A stretch of 64,000 nt of DNA, from positions 1 through 64,000 of the forward strand of contig NZ_JACHXK010000003.1 of assembly GCF_014192105.1 (NCBI RefSeq). Reading direction: 5' to 3'. Every line of letters starts with the position of its first letter. The first letter of the stretch is position 1. Both the position numbers and the translations under genes were made by a program. The stretch is from Paenibacillus phyllosphaerae. GTDB lineage: Bacteria; Bacillota; Bacilli; Paenibacillales; Paenibacillaceae. The notes beneath the pieces were generated by a model, which saw nothing but the letters and a program-made list of their open reading frames with translations, was not told the origin of the DNA and made no database searches. This document shows positions 37,762-45,881 of the stretch, piece after piece.

Positions 37762-37835
37762 TGCAAATTAGCGAGTGACTAAAATATAATATCCAGCTTC
37801 TCGAATGTCCTATATATTCATGGATGCGCTTGCAC

Positions 37836-37841
37836 TATAAT
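37836..37841 (+). promoter_or_regulatory. -10 element of the oxidoreductase operon
   Basis: A perfect TATAAT lies 32 bp before the start codon at 37874. No clear -35 is seen (TATATT at the right distance). Confidence 0.45.
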
Positions 37842-37873
37842 GAGGGCAAATCCAACAAAAAGCAGGTGCAAAC

Positions 37874-38863
37874 ATGAGTCAAAAGCTACGTTGGGGCATC
37901 CTTGGATGCGCCGGAATTGCAAAACGAGCCGTCATTCCTGGAATTGGACAATCCGAGACAGGTATCGTTACGGCCATTGCCAGCCGTGATCTGGCGAAGT
38001 CGCAGGAAACTGCGGCACAGCTGAACATCCCGACTGCCTATGGCAGCTACGAGGAATTACTCGCGGACGACCAGATTGACGCAATCTATATCCCATTGCC
38101 GAACCATCTGCATATGGAATGGTCGATCAAAGCGATGGAAGCCGGCAAACATGTACTCTGCGAGAAACCGATTGCTTTGAATGCCCAAGAAGCGCAGCGT
38201 ATGGCCGATACGGCCAAGAGCGCAGGCGTTCATTTGGCTGAGGCGTTCATGTATCGCTACCATCCATGTTACGACCGTATCAAAGATATTATCGCCTCCG
38301 GCGAGATCGGCCAGCTGCGCGGGCTTCACGGCACGTTCACCTTCAACAATGCAGGTGATTCGAAGAATGTCCGCTACAAGCGGGAGTGGGGCGGCGGATC
38401 GCTCTATGATGTCGGCTGTTACCCGATCAGCGCGGCGCGTCTTATCCTTGGCGAAGAGCCTCAGGCTGCGAGCGTTCATGCGCTGTTGTCGCCGGAACAT
38501 GACAATGTCGATATGATGGCGGCAGGCATTCTTGAATTTAGCAACGGCGTTGCGTTGTCGTTCGACTGCGGCATGTGGGCCGCGTTCCGCAATACGCTCG
38601 AGATTCTCGGCACAGAAGGCCGGATTGAGCTGCCGTCGGCTTTCCTTGGCGCCAACTTCTTCGTCCACACCAAAGACGGCGTCCGCGAAGAGCAGCAGCC
38701 GACGCTGAATCAGTATGCCCTGCAGGCAGATGATTTTGCCCGCGTCGTATGGGGCCAGCAAGAGGCACGCTTCACGCCTGAAGATGCCGTTGCGAATATG
38801 AAAGTAATCGATGCATGTCTGGAATCCGCATATACCCGCAGCCGGGTAACCATTCAGCCATAA
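37874..38863 (+). CDS. Gfo/Idh/MocA-family oxidoreductase
   Basis: This NAD(P)-dependent sugar or inositol dehydrogenase-like protein has 329 residues. The Rossmann motif is GILGCAGIAKRAVIPG at the N-terminus, and the family lysine lies in HVLCEKPIALN. The C-terminal domain includes GGGSLYDVGCYPISAARL, typical of the family. The gene is followed after 15 bp by an aldo/keto reductase gene and then an esterase gene, probably one operon. The substrate is unknown; oxidation or reduction of a pentose or hexose released by the glycosidases is plausible. Confidence 0.9.
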   Translation: MSQKLRWGILGCAGIAKRAVIPGIGQSETGIVTAIASRDLAKSQETAAQLNIPTAYGSYEELLADDQIDAIYIPLPNHLHMEWSIKAMEAGKHVLCEKPIALNAQEAQRMADTAKSAGVHLAEAFMYRYHPCYDRIKDIIASGEIGQLRGLHGTFTFNNAGDSKNVRYKREWGGGSLYDVGCYPISAARLILGEEPQAASVHALLSPEHDNVDMMAAGILEFSNGVALSFDCGMWAAFRNTLEILGTEGRIELPSAFLGANFFVHTKDGVREEQQPTLNQYALQADDFARVVWGQQEARFTPEDAVANMKVIDACLESAYTRSRVTIQP

Positions 38864-38878
38864 GGGGGCGCCATAGCG

Positions 38879-39805
38879 ATGAAGACGATTGAACTGCCAG
38901 GACTGAAGCAAGGGGTCACTCAGCTCATTATGGGCTCGGATTATTTTGCACCAGAGGTATATGAGACGGTTCAAACGAATTTGGATGCTTTCACGGCGAT
39001 TGGCGGCAACACGATCGATACGGCCTATATCTATTACGGCGGCAAGAGCGAGCAGGCGATCGGCATGTGGCTGGAGGAGCGGGGCAACCGCGATCAGATG
39101 AACATCTGGACCAAAGGCGCGCATCCGAATAAGGACGGCTCCCGGGTGTCCAAGGCGGCGATTGCCGAGGAGCTTGAGATCAGTCTTGAGCGGCTGCGCA
39201 CCTCTTACGTCGATCTATATGCGCTTCACAGGGACGATCTGAACGTGCCGGTCGGCGAGATTCTGGAATGGCTGAACGAACATGTCGAAGCCGGCCGCAT
39301 TCTTACCTTCGGAGCGTCCAACTGGACGACCGCAAGACTTGCGGAGGCGAACGCATACGCCAAGGCGAACGGGTTGCGCGGATTCAGCTTCAGCAGTCCG
39401 AACTTGAGCCTAGCCAAAGCGCAGGAGCCTTATTGGGCAGACTGTATCAGCATCGATGAAGAATCGCTCGCGTGGCATGAAGAGAGCGGCCTTCCGATTC
39501 TGTCCTGGTCGTCGCAGGCACGCGGTTTCTTCACCGGCCGCTTCACGAAGGAAGACCGCTCGGATGCCGATCTGGTGCGCGTCTTCTATAATGATGCGAA
39601 CTGGGAGCGTTACGCCCGTGCGGAACAGCTAGCAAAGCAGAAAGGCGTGACGACGATCCAGATTGCGCTTGCCTATGTGCTTAACCAGGCATTCCCGACG
39701 TCTGCGATCATCGGACCGCGCAACCAGGCAGAGATGGAGTCGTGCAAGGAAGCGACGGAGCTCACGTTAACGCAGGAGGAAGTGCAGTGGCTGGATTTGA
39801 GGTGA
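38879..39805 (+). CDS. Aldo/keto reductase
   Basis: This NADPH-dependent reductase-like (alpha/beta)8 protein has 308 residues. DTAYIYYGGKSEQAIG holds the catalytic Asp and Tyr, WTKGAHP the Lys, and DLYALHRDD the His. The C-terminal NADPH-binding part includes TTIQIALAYVLNQAFP and IIGPRNQAEM. It is coupled to the upstream Gfo/Idh gene with GGGGGC as ribosome binding site. Its stop codon falls at the left edge of a palindromic repeat (39798-39905) that runs into the next gene. The substrate is unknown. Confidence 0.9.
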   Translation: MKTIELPGLKQGVTQLIMGSDYFAPEVYETVQTNLDAFTAIGGNTIDTAYIYYGGKSEQAIGMWLEERGNRDQMNIWTKGAHPNKDGSRVSKAAIAEELEISLERLRTSYVDLYALHRDDLNVPVGEILEWLNEHVEAGRILTFGASNWTTARLAEANAYAKANGLRGFSFSSPNLSLAKAQEPYWADCISIDEESLAWHEESGLPILSWSSQARGFFTGRFTKEDRSDADLVRVFYNDANWERYARAEQLAKQKGVTTIQIALAYVLNQAFPTSAIIGPRNQAEMESCKEATELTLTQEEVQWLDLR

Positions 39806-39905
39806 ACCGGCATGCGCCGTCTTTCATGGCGATGCGCGGATCAATCCGGAGAAATACAAGATGATGGATAAACGTGAAACTTATCAAACCTTGTATTTTG
39901 AGACA
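39798..39905 (+). repeat. Palindromic repeat, third copy, overlapping two genes
   Basis: It aligns along its length with the tandem repeats at 51495-51699. Shared segments are AGGTGAA, TGCGCCGTC, TCCGGAGAAATACAAGATGA, CGTGAAACTTATC and CTTGTATTT. It starts at the stop codon of the aldo/keto reductase gene and ends inside codon 13-15 of the esterase gene. The inner hairpin GAAATACAAG / CTTGTATTT is preserved. Confidence 0.75.
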
Positions 39906-40718
39906 GAACTAATCGAGCTATGGCCTGAAGGCCAGGTACCTTATGCGCAGGGCCATTCGGATGAGGATCGTCCAGCGATCACGCCTTACTTGGTTGAAGG
40001 CAAAAGCCGCGGAGCGGTCATTGTCTGCCCAGGCGGCGGCTATGGGATGCGGGCGGATCACGAAGGCGAGCCAATTGCGCGCTGGCTGAATCGCATCGGC
40101 ATCAATGCCTTTGTACTGCGCTACCGCGTAGAGCCTTATGCGTACCCTGCCGCGCTGCGCGATGTGCAGCGCGCGGTAAGAACGGTGCGGTATTGCGCAG
40201 CGGATTGGGGAATCGATCCGCATAAGATTGGCGTGTTAGGGTTCTCCGCAGGCGGCCATCTGACCGCTTCGGCCGGTACGCAGTACGACCGCGGCCGTGC
40301 GGAAGCGGAAGACCCGATCGAACGCGAATCCAGCCGCCCGGACCTAATTGTGCTCTGTTACCCGGTTATTACGATGCAGGACCCCTTCACGCATGAAGGC
40401 TCCAGGCGTAATCTGCTAGGCACGGATCCAACGGACGAGATGGTGCGTCAGAACAGCGCGGAGCTGCAAGTTACGGCAGATACGCCTCCTGCTTTCCTAT
40501 GGCATACGGCGGATGATGGCCCAGTGCCTGTAGAGAACAGCATTAATTTCGCCATGGCATTGCGAAAAGCAGGGGTCGCGTTCGATCTGCATGTGTACGA
40601 GCAAGGCAGACACGGACTGGGACTCGCTGAAGAGGATCCGCACGTCGCCAGCTGGTCCGAAGTATGCGGGTTGTGGCTGAACCGTTACGGTTTTGCATCT
40701 GACAGTACGCAAGGATAA
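39861..40718 (+). CDS. Alpha/beta-hydrolase esterase (acetyl-xylan-esterase-like)
   Basis: The product has 285 residues and no signal peptide. VIVCPGGGYGMRADHEGEP gives the oxyanion loop and GFSAGG the nucleophilic S129. The acid is probably D218 or D219 (HTADDGPVP) and the base H251 in QGRHGLGL. The fold matches BD-FAE/Axe-type carbohydrate esterases that remove acetyl groups from oligosaccharides. The ribosome binding site CCGGAG, the ATG and the first 13 or so codons (MMDKRETYQTLYF) lie within the palindromic repeat at 39798-39905, so the N-terminus seems repeat-derived or the true start is later. No later in-frame ATG gives a complete domain. It is the last gene of the Gfo/Idh-AKR operon. 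Confidence 0.85.
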   Translation: MMDKRETYQTLYFETELIELWPEGQVPYAQGHSDEDRPAITPYLVEGKSRGAVIVCPGGGYGMRADHEGEPIARWLNRIGINAFVLRYRVEPYAYPAALRDVQRAVRTVRYCAADWGIDPHKIGVLGFSAGGHLTASAGTQYDRGRAEAEDPIERESSRPDLIVLCYPVITMQDPFTHEGSRRNLLGTDPTDEMVRQNSAELQVTADTPPAFLWHTADDGPVPVENSINFAMALRKAGVAFDLHVYEQGRHGLGLAEEDPHVASWSEVCGLWLNRYGFASDSTQG

Positions 40719-40780
40719 GTTGGGCGTGAAGCGGGGTTCGATCCGCTTAACCGACATACGGTGCAAGTGCAATATATAAG

Positions 40781-40821
40781 AAGAAGCCCCGGTGATCTTC
40801 AGAGGATCACTGGGGCTTCAC
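40781..40821. terminator. Terminator hairpin between convergent genes
   Basis: GAAGCCCC and GTGATC pair with GATCAC and GGGGCTTC. The minus-strand side ends in CTTCTTATATATT, so it best serves the minus-strand gene but can stop both. Confidence 0.75.
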
Positions 40822-40832
40822 GCTGCAGGGAA

Positions 40833-41765
40833 TTATAGATAAGTCCATTGGAGCAAAGGCAGAAGGATGGGCTGAATGACGATCTTCAGCATCCCGGCGG
40901 ACAACAAGGAGCTAAGCGAGGTCGGCTCTGGCGTTGTGGCCAGCAATTGTTCACCGTTCACCTTGTCGGTGTAGAAGCCATAGGTGCCTCTACGCATATA
41001 ATCCGTCATTAATGCGGTGTCGTTTATCGTATGGACGTAGGTTTTGACAGAGGCAGCTTTCAGACGAAGCAGGAATCCGGCATTCGCTTTCGATTCGGGC
41101 AACGTGATGGCGTCAATGCGATCATAGTGCCGGACGAAACCGAGCACCTCGTCTTCGGTGTCCGGCGACTCGTAGAGCGTATAGATGTATGAGTCGAACG
41201 GAAATATAGCATCGATCTGATGGTACATCTGCTGATTGTATACCTGCGGAACGATGCGGTGCAGCAACTTGGCGTCGTGACCGGCAGCAGCTGCGATGGT
41301 TCGGAACTGTTTCTCAATTATAGCGGGGTCAACATCCTTCGTATCGGTTACGAAAGTGACGTCCGGGTATTGCTCGATCAGCTTCAGCAGTTCGCCGAAT
41401 TCGAGTATGTGGTAGGCGTTATGCACCGTCAGCGACTTGACGGCTTCCAGGGAGAGCGGTTCGCCCCGCAAACCTTCTGCCGGCGGTTCCTGTTCGAACA
41501 TCCGATACAGATATGGCTGCCAGTCGTGCCGCGATACCAGATAGCCGTCGGAGGTCAGCTGAAGATCCACCTCGAACACCCGGAATCCTTGGGCATAGTT
41601 GGTCTCGAATGCTTCGAGCGTGTTCGTATAAGTATGGCCGTCGATTGCTCCCAGCCCATGTGCGACGAGTTTCTCGTCGGTCCAATGCACTTCCTGCGCC
41701 GAAGCTCCGGAAGCGGTAAGCAGCATGATTGCCGATAATAAGAGCAGAATTACAGGTCTTCTCAT
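40833..41765 (-). CDS. Secreted glycerophosphodiester phosphodiesterase-like protein
   Basis: The product has 310 residues. The signal peptide covers about 1-23 (MRRPVILLLLSAIMLLTASG, cleavage near ASA-QE). The PI-PLC/GDPD barrel starts with LVAHGLGAIDGHTYTNTLEA and holds the expected His, Glu and Asp (EVDLQLTSDGYLVSRHD) plus FVTDTKD. HGLG replaces the more usual HRG. A hydrophobic C-terminal stretch, MLKIVIQPILLPLLQ, may anchor it to the membrane. It could hydrolyse glycerophosphodiesters outside the cell, for example from teichoic acid or lipid turnover. The start codon has GGAGG 8 bp upstream on the minus strand. It is unrelated to the sugar genes. Confidence 0.82.
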   Translation of the reverse strand: MRRPVILLLLSAIMLLTASGASAQEVHWTDEKLVAHGLGAIDGHTYTNTLEAFETNYAQGFRVFEVDLQLTSDGYLVSRHDWQPYLYRMFEQEPPAEGLRGEPLSLEAVKSLTVHNAYHILEFGELLKLIEQYPDVTFVTDTKDVDPAIIEKQFRTIAAAAGHDAKLLHRIVPQVYNQQMYHQIDAIFPFDSYIYTLYESPDTEDEVLGFVRHYDRIDAITLPESKANAGFLLRLKAASVKTYVHTINDTALMTDYMRRGTYGFYTDKVNGEQLLATTPEPTSLSSLLSAGMLKIVIQPILLPLLQWTYL

Positions 41766-42016
41766 TCTCGAACCTCCAGGTGACTAATCACGATGAGCAT
41801 ACGGTCTATCGCGTTATCTCAGATTTTGTAGAATCTAGCACGCTTGTTCCATCATAATTGATTGGACGTCGACGAGGAAAGACATTTTATGCGCAATAAC
41901 AGCATGTATTACCCGGTACGAATCCGCTATAAACAGGAACAAACGCAACTTCTCTCGCTGCAACAAATTTGGTAATCTAGTAGTGGTAGAGGTTCTAGTT
42001 AAAGGAGCGAATACGA

Positions 42017-43009
42017 ATGAGTGAGATCCAAGCTTACGAAGGTACATATCAAGGCGAAAAAGCAATTTGGCTGAAAGCCGGCCGTTATGAAGCAGCCCTG
42101 CTGCCTGAGATCGGCGCGAACCTGATCGCGTTCCGCGACAATGAGAACGGGTACAAATTCCTGCACGAGCCAACGGAAGAGGAGTTCCCTTCCTTCAAGG
42201 CACGTCCGTGGATTCACGGTATCCCGATACTCTATCCGCCAAACCGTTACGAAGACGGCAAATTCCCTTGGAACGGCACGACCTACCAGTTCCCGGTCAA
42301 TGAAGAGCTGACAGGCAATCACCTGCACGGGTTCGTCTCCGATACGGCCTGGGAAGTAGAAGATTTCGGTCAAACGAAGACCGAGAGCTACGTCGTTGCC
42401 GCACTGAACGTGAAGGAAGGTCACCCCGTATACCAATATTTGCCCCACCGATTTACGATCAAGTTGCGTTACTCGCTGAGCAGCGACGGATTGGCGCAGC
42501 AACTGTTCGTCCGCAATGACGGCGCAGACGTCATGCCGTGCCTGTTCGCGTTCCACACGGCGATTAACGCTCCGTTCGCTCCACAAGGCGAAGCGAAAGA
42601 CTATCGCGTGAAGCTGACAATTGGCGAGCGTTGGGAGCTTAGCGAGCGTATGCTGCCAACAGGCGCCTACCAGCCGCTTACCGAGCAAGAAGAGCAGCTT
42701 CGTGACGGAGGCGTCAATCCGTTCTTCGAATCGATGGACAACCACTATACTGCCGTGCCGCAGAATGGCCGCAACCGTATGGAGCTGACGGATACGAAGC
42801 TTGGCGTTACGCTCGTCTATGATGTCGGTACGTCCTACAAGCAGTGGATGATCTGGAACAATGGCGCGACGGAAGGCTTCTTCTGCCCAGAGCCGCAGAT
42901 CAACCTGGTCAATGCGCCGCATGTCGATCTGCCAGCGGATCAAATCGGATTATTCAGCCTTGCCCCGGGCGAAATTTGGGAAGAGAAAGCACGTCTCTAT
43001 ACGAAGTAA
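42017..43009 (+). CDS. Aldose 1-epimerase family protein
   Basis: This cytoplasmic GalM-like protein has 330 residues. RPWIHGIPILYPPNRYEDG is the family sugar-binding segment, GNHLHGF holds the catalytic His and FCPEPQINLVNAP the catalytic Glu. These enzymes interconvert alpha and beta anomers of galactose, arabinose or related aldoses. A role in processing galactose released by the GH42 and GH35 enzymes fits, though it is transcribed alone. AAAGGAGCG precedes the ATG. The 250-bp gap before it separates it from the divergent GDPD gene; I could not assign its promoter confidently. Confidence 0.9.
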   Translation: MSEIQAYEGTYQGEKAIWLKAGRYEAALLPEIGANLIAFRDNENGYKFLHEPTEEEFPSFKARPWIHGIPILYPPNRYEDGKFPWNGTTYQFPVNEELTGNHLHGFVSDTAWEVEDFGQTKTESYVVAALNVKEGHPVYQYLPHRFTIKLRYSLSSDGLAQQLFVRNDGADVMPCLFAFHTAINAPFAPQGEAKDYRVKLTIGERWELSERMLPTGAYQPLTEQEEQLRDGGVNPFFESMDNHYTAVPQNGRNRMELTDTKLGVTLVYDVGTSYKQWMIWNNGATEGFFCPEPQINLVNAPHVDLPADQIGLFSLAPGEIWEEKARLYTK

Positions 43010-43015
43010 TTGATG

Positions 43016-43058
43016 AAGAGCCAATGACGAGGAAAGTGGTCATTGGCTCTTGTTTTGT
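43016..43058 (+). terminator. Terminator after epimerase gene
   Basis: AAGAGCCAATGAC pairs with GTCATTGGCTCTT around a 10-base loop, and GTTTTG follows. Confidence 0.88.
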
Positions 43059-43219
43059 CTTTTTATAGCAGATTAGTGTCGTTTATTCTTAATAAATGCT
43101 GAAAATTTGTCGAACGTTGTAAAGTAATCAATGGTTTCTGTCGACATATAGAATAATAGATTATTTATCGACGAGCGGGATGGGGATAAGCCTTGCGACG
43201 AGAAGGAGGACCAACGGGG

Positions 43220-45430
43220 ATGAAGCAGCTAGAGAAACCTCTCTATATAACGGAATCGCATGCGCTTTGCCGCAGCTATAACTTAAATATATACGATGAC
43301 CCGGGCTTCCATGAGTATTCGGAGGAGAAGCTTCATGCGAAGCTCGCGGAATATGAGGAAGTACTGTCGGTAACACAATACTTTATCGATCAGATGTTGA
43401 ATTCGCTGGTTCAGCAAATCCCGTTGCTCATTTCCGTGAATGATGCAGACGGCATTTTTCTTCAGGTCGACGGAAGCCCGAAGATGATCGAGAAGATGCA
43501 TAGCTTCGGCTTCAAAGTAGGACGCGGCTTCTCACCGCAGGATTCCGGTACGAATTGCGTCAGCATTGCCCTGCAATATAACGAATCGATCGCGCTGGTC
43601 GGCGAGGATCACTATCATATCGCGCTGCACGGTACTGCCTGTTATGCCGTTCCGTTCAATCATTACGATGGCCGTCTGATCGGTACGATCTCGATCATGA
43701 CCGCAGTGGAACATCACAGCCCGCTATACCTGGCGATGCTCGGAACAGTCGTCCATTCCATCGAACGCGAGCTTCAGCTGCATCGCCAGAATAAACGGCT
43801 TCATGTGCTGAATCAGATCATTATGGATACGAAGCGCAATGCGTCGATTATAACGGACGATAAAGGGCAAATTATTGATATTAATGAAATGGCTGCGCTC
43901 GCCTTTCATTCCTGCCGCGCGGACTGGACGGGCAAATCGGCTTTCCAGATTCCTTATATTGGCCGTTATTTCCGCGATATTATCGGCAACGGCAACGTGT
44001 ACGAAGAAATCGAGATTTCGATGGATGAGTTCGGGATCGTCGGTCTGTTCGATGCCAATCCGATCGTCGATGATAAAGGGGCCGTCATCGGCGCTTACGG
44101 TCAGTTCCGCGATATCACGGAACGGTACGCCGCGGAGGCTCGCATCAATTATTTGGCCTTCCATGACGAGCTGACTTCGCTGCCGAATCGGCGCATGTTC
44201 ATTAAGACGGCTCAAGAAGAGATCAATAAGCCGAAGAAGCCAAGCGACGGCCAGTTGGCCTTTATGTACCTGGATCTGGACCGTTTCAAGCTGGTGAACG
44301 ATTCGCTCGGCCATACCGAAGGGGACCGGCTGCTGAAGGAAGTCGCCATTCGTCTGAAATCGTGCATTCGCGAGAACGATCTTGTCGCACGGATGGGCGG
44401 AGACGAATTCATGTTCATGCTCCGTAATGTCGTAGACGAGAAGGAAATTGCGCGAATCGCTGAACGTGTCCTTAACGCCTTCGAGGCGCCGTTCATTCTA
44501 GGCGTGCATGAGTTCCACGTGACGCCGAGCATGGGCATTGCGCTGTATCCGAAGGACGGCACGGATATTGAAACATTGATGGTGCAGGCAGACAGCGCCA
44601 TGTATCAGGCCAAGGCAAGCGGCAAGAATACGTTCAAATTCTACGACGCTAACATGCGCACGCTAACCGGCGATCAGTTGGCGCTCGAGACAGCGATGCG
44701 GCGCGCGATCGAGCAGAAGCAATTCTCGCTCCACTATCAGCCGCAAATGGATACGCAGACTGGCCGATTGATCGGGATCGAGGCGCTCATCCGATGGAAT
44801 CACCCGACGATGGGCATGATTCCGCCGAACCGGTTCATTCCGCTCGCGGAGGAAACCGGTCTCATACTGCCGATCGGCGAATGGGTGCTGGGCGAAGCCT
44901 GCCGGCAAAATAAGGTATGGCAGGAAATCGGTTATCCGCCGGTTCGCATGTCGATTAACTTGTCGGCGGCGCAATTCACCAAGCATGATCTGATCGAGTC
45001 GATCTCGAACACGCTAAGAGAGACCGAGTTGGACCCTGAATATCTCGAGCTTGAGATTACGGAATCGATGACGATGGATGTCAATTCCACTGTGCAGACG
45101 CTTCATGGGCTCCGTCAGCTTGGCGTGCAGATTGCAATGGACGACTTCGGTACAGGATACAGCTCGCTTAATCATCTGAAGCGATTCGGTCTGCATCGGT
45201 TGAAGATCGACCAATCCTTCGTTCGGGATATTATGACCGATACGAATGATGCCGACATCGTAGGCTCGATCATCGTTATGGCGCATCGCCTCGGACTTCG
45301 CGTAATAGCCGAAGGCGTAGAGAGCAAGGATCAATACGAGTTTTTGCAAGAGCATATGTGTGACGAGGTACAGGGCTATTACTTCAGCAAGCCGCTTCCG
45401 CCGGAGGAAGTGGAGAAGTTGCTCGGTTAG
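43220..45430 (+). CDS. GAF-PAS-GGDEF-EAL cyclic-di-GMP protein
   Basis: The protein has 736 residues and no membrane helix. The N-terminal GAF-like sensor has GTNCVSIALQY and HGTACYAVPFNHYDG, resembling the GAF domain of AcoR-type regulators. A PAS domain spans about 215-310. The GGDEF domain has an intact GGDEF motif at about 393-397 and an RxxD inhibitory site (REND) five residues before it. The EAL domain has the EAL motif at about 521 and DDFGTGYSSL. All key residues look intact, so it could make and hydrolyse cyclic-di-GMP. ATG 43220 is preferred to TTG 43193 because GGAGGA is 9 bp before it. It stands just before the phosphate region. Confidence 0.93.
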   Translation: MKQLEKPLYITESHALCRSYNLNIYDDPGFHEYSEEKLHAKLAEYEEVLSVTQYFIDQMLNSLVQQIPLLISVNDADGIFLQVDGSPKMIEKMHSFGFKVGRGFSPQDSGTNCVSIALQYNESIALVGEDHYHIALHGTACYAVPFNHYDGRLIGTISIMTAVEHHSPLYLAMLGTVVHSIERELQLHRQNKRLHVLNQIIMDTKRNASIITDDKGQIIDINEMAALAFHSCRADWTGKSAFQIPYIGRYFRDIIGNGNVYEEIEISMDEFGIVGLFDANPIVDDKGAVIGAYGQFRDITERYAAEARINYLAFHDELTSLPNRRMFIKTAQEEINKPKKPSDGQLAFMYLDLDRFKLVNDSLGHTEGDRLLKEVAIRLKSCIRENDLVARMGGDEFMFMLRNVVDEKEIARIAERVLNAFEAPFILGVHEFHVTPSMGIALYPKDGTDIETLMVQADSAMYQAKASGKNTFKFYDANMRTLTGDQLALETAMRRAIEQKQFSLHYQPQMDTQTGRLIGIEALIRWNHPTMGMIPPNRFIPLAEETGLILPIGEWVLGEACRQNKVWQEIGYPPVRMSINLSAAQFTKHDLIESISNTLRETELDPEYLELEITESMTMDVNSTVQTLHGLRQLGVQIAMDDFGTGYSSLNHLKRFGLHRLKIDQSFVRDIMTDTNDADIVGSIIVMAHRLGLRVIAEGVESKDQYEFLQEHMCDEVQGYYFSKPLPPEEVEKLLG

Positions 45431-45699
45431 ACGGCGACGACGAATAAACATCAACATCACAATCATCACTGATCACCCCCTTAATTAAGAGAGGCTGAAC
45501 CTGTCTACGCAGGCAAGGCCATCCCTTCATGAAGGGGGTTTTCTTGTTTCGCGCTGGTGCAACATTCCCGGGTTACTAAGGGCGCGGGTCTTAGGATATG
45601 GCCTCATTTAGTGAGTTTGTCCTACAGTCCCTCACGTGATCAAGGCCGGTTATCCTTGTCGGATGCCGGTCTTTTTGGGTTTCCAGTCCCTGGAATTGA
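45431..45699. other. Intergenic region rich in hairpins (candidate structured RNA or 3' UTR)
   Basis: No gene is seen. Hairpins include CCTG/CAGG near 45500, the perfect palindrome CCCTTCATGAAGGG (45533-45546) followed by a T-rich tail, CTCATTTAGTGAG near 45604, and the terminator at 45642-45676. It matches no riboswitch that I recognise; a cyclic-di-GMP riboswitch was considered and rejected. Confidence 0.5.
45642..45676 (+). terminator. Terminator upstream of the phosphate-box promoter
   Basis: AAGGCCGG pairs with CCGGTCTT (one G-U pair), inner ATCC pairs with GGAT, and TTTTT follows. It insulates the downstream promoter at 45700. Confidence 0.75.
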
Positions 45700-45753
45700 T
45701 TAACAATAACTACATATTTGATTAACAGCCGGTTTACAAACGCCTACTATAAT
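45700..45753 (+). promoter_or_regulatory. PhoP-box promoter P1 (propeller-pstS1 operon)
   Basis: Four hexamers sit at exact 11-bp steps: TTAACA 45700, TACATA 45711, TTAACA 45722 and TTTACA 45733. Nine bases later comes a perfect -10 TATAAT (45748-45753). This is the arrangement of TT(A/T/C)ACA repeats bound by phosphorylated PhoP in Bacillus. The first gene starts 128 bp downstream. Confidence 0.88.
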
Positions 45754-45881
45754 CGGTCTTGTACATAAGGAACGCCCACAAGGCGCACCTGCTTGAGTTA
45801 AGGTTCGACACACGAACGGGGCAGGGTCATGCAAGCGATTAAAGAAAAAATCGTCGAACAAGGGAAAGGTGAACTCATTCC

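Noticed and set aside
45480-45680. Cyclic-di-GMP riboswitch in the gap after the GGDEF-EAL gene
   Set aside because: The conserved GEMM-I core elements and tetraloop receptor arrangement are not present; only generic hairpins are seen.
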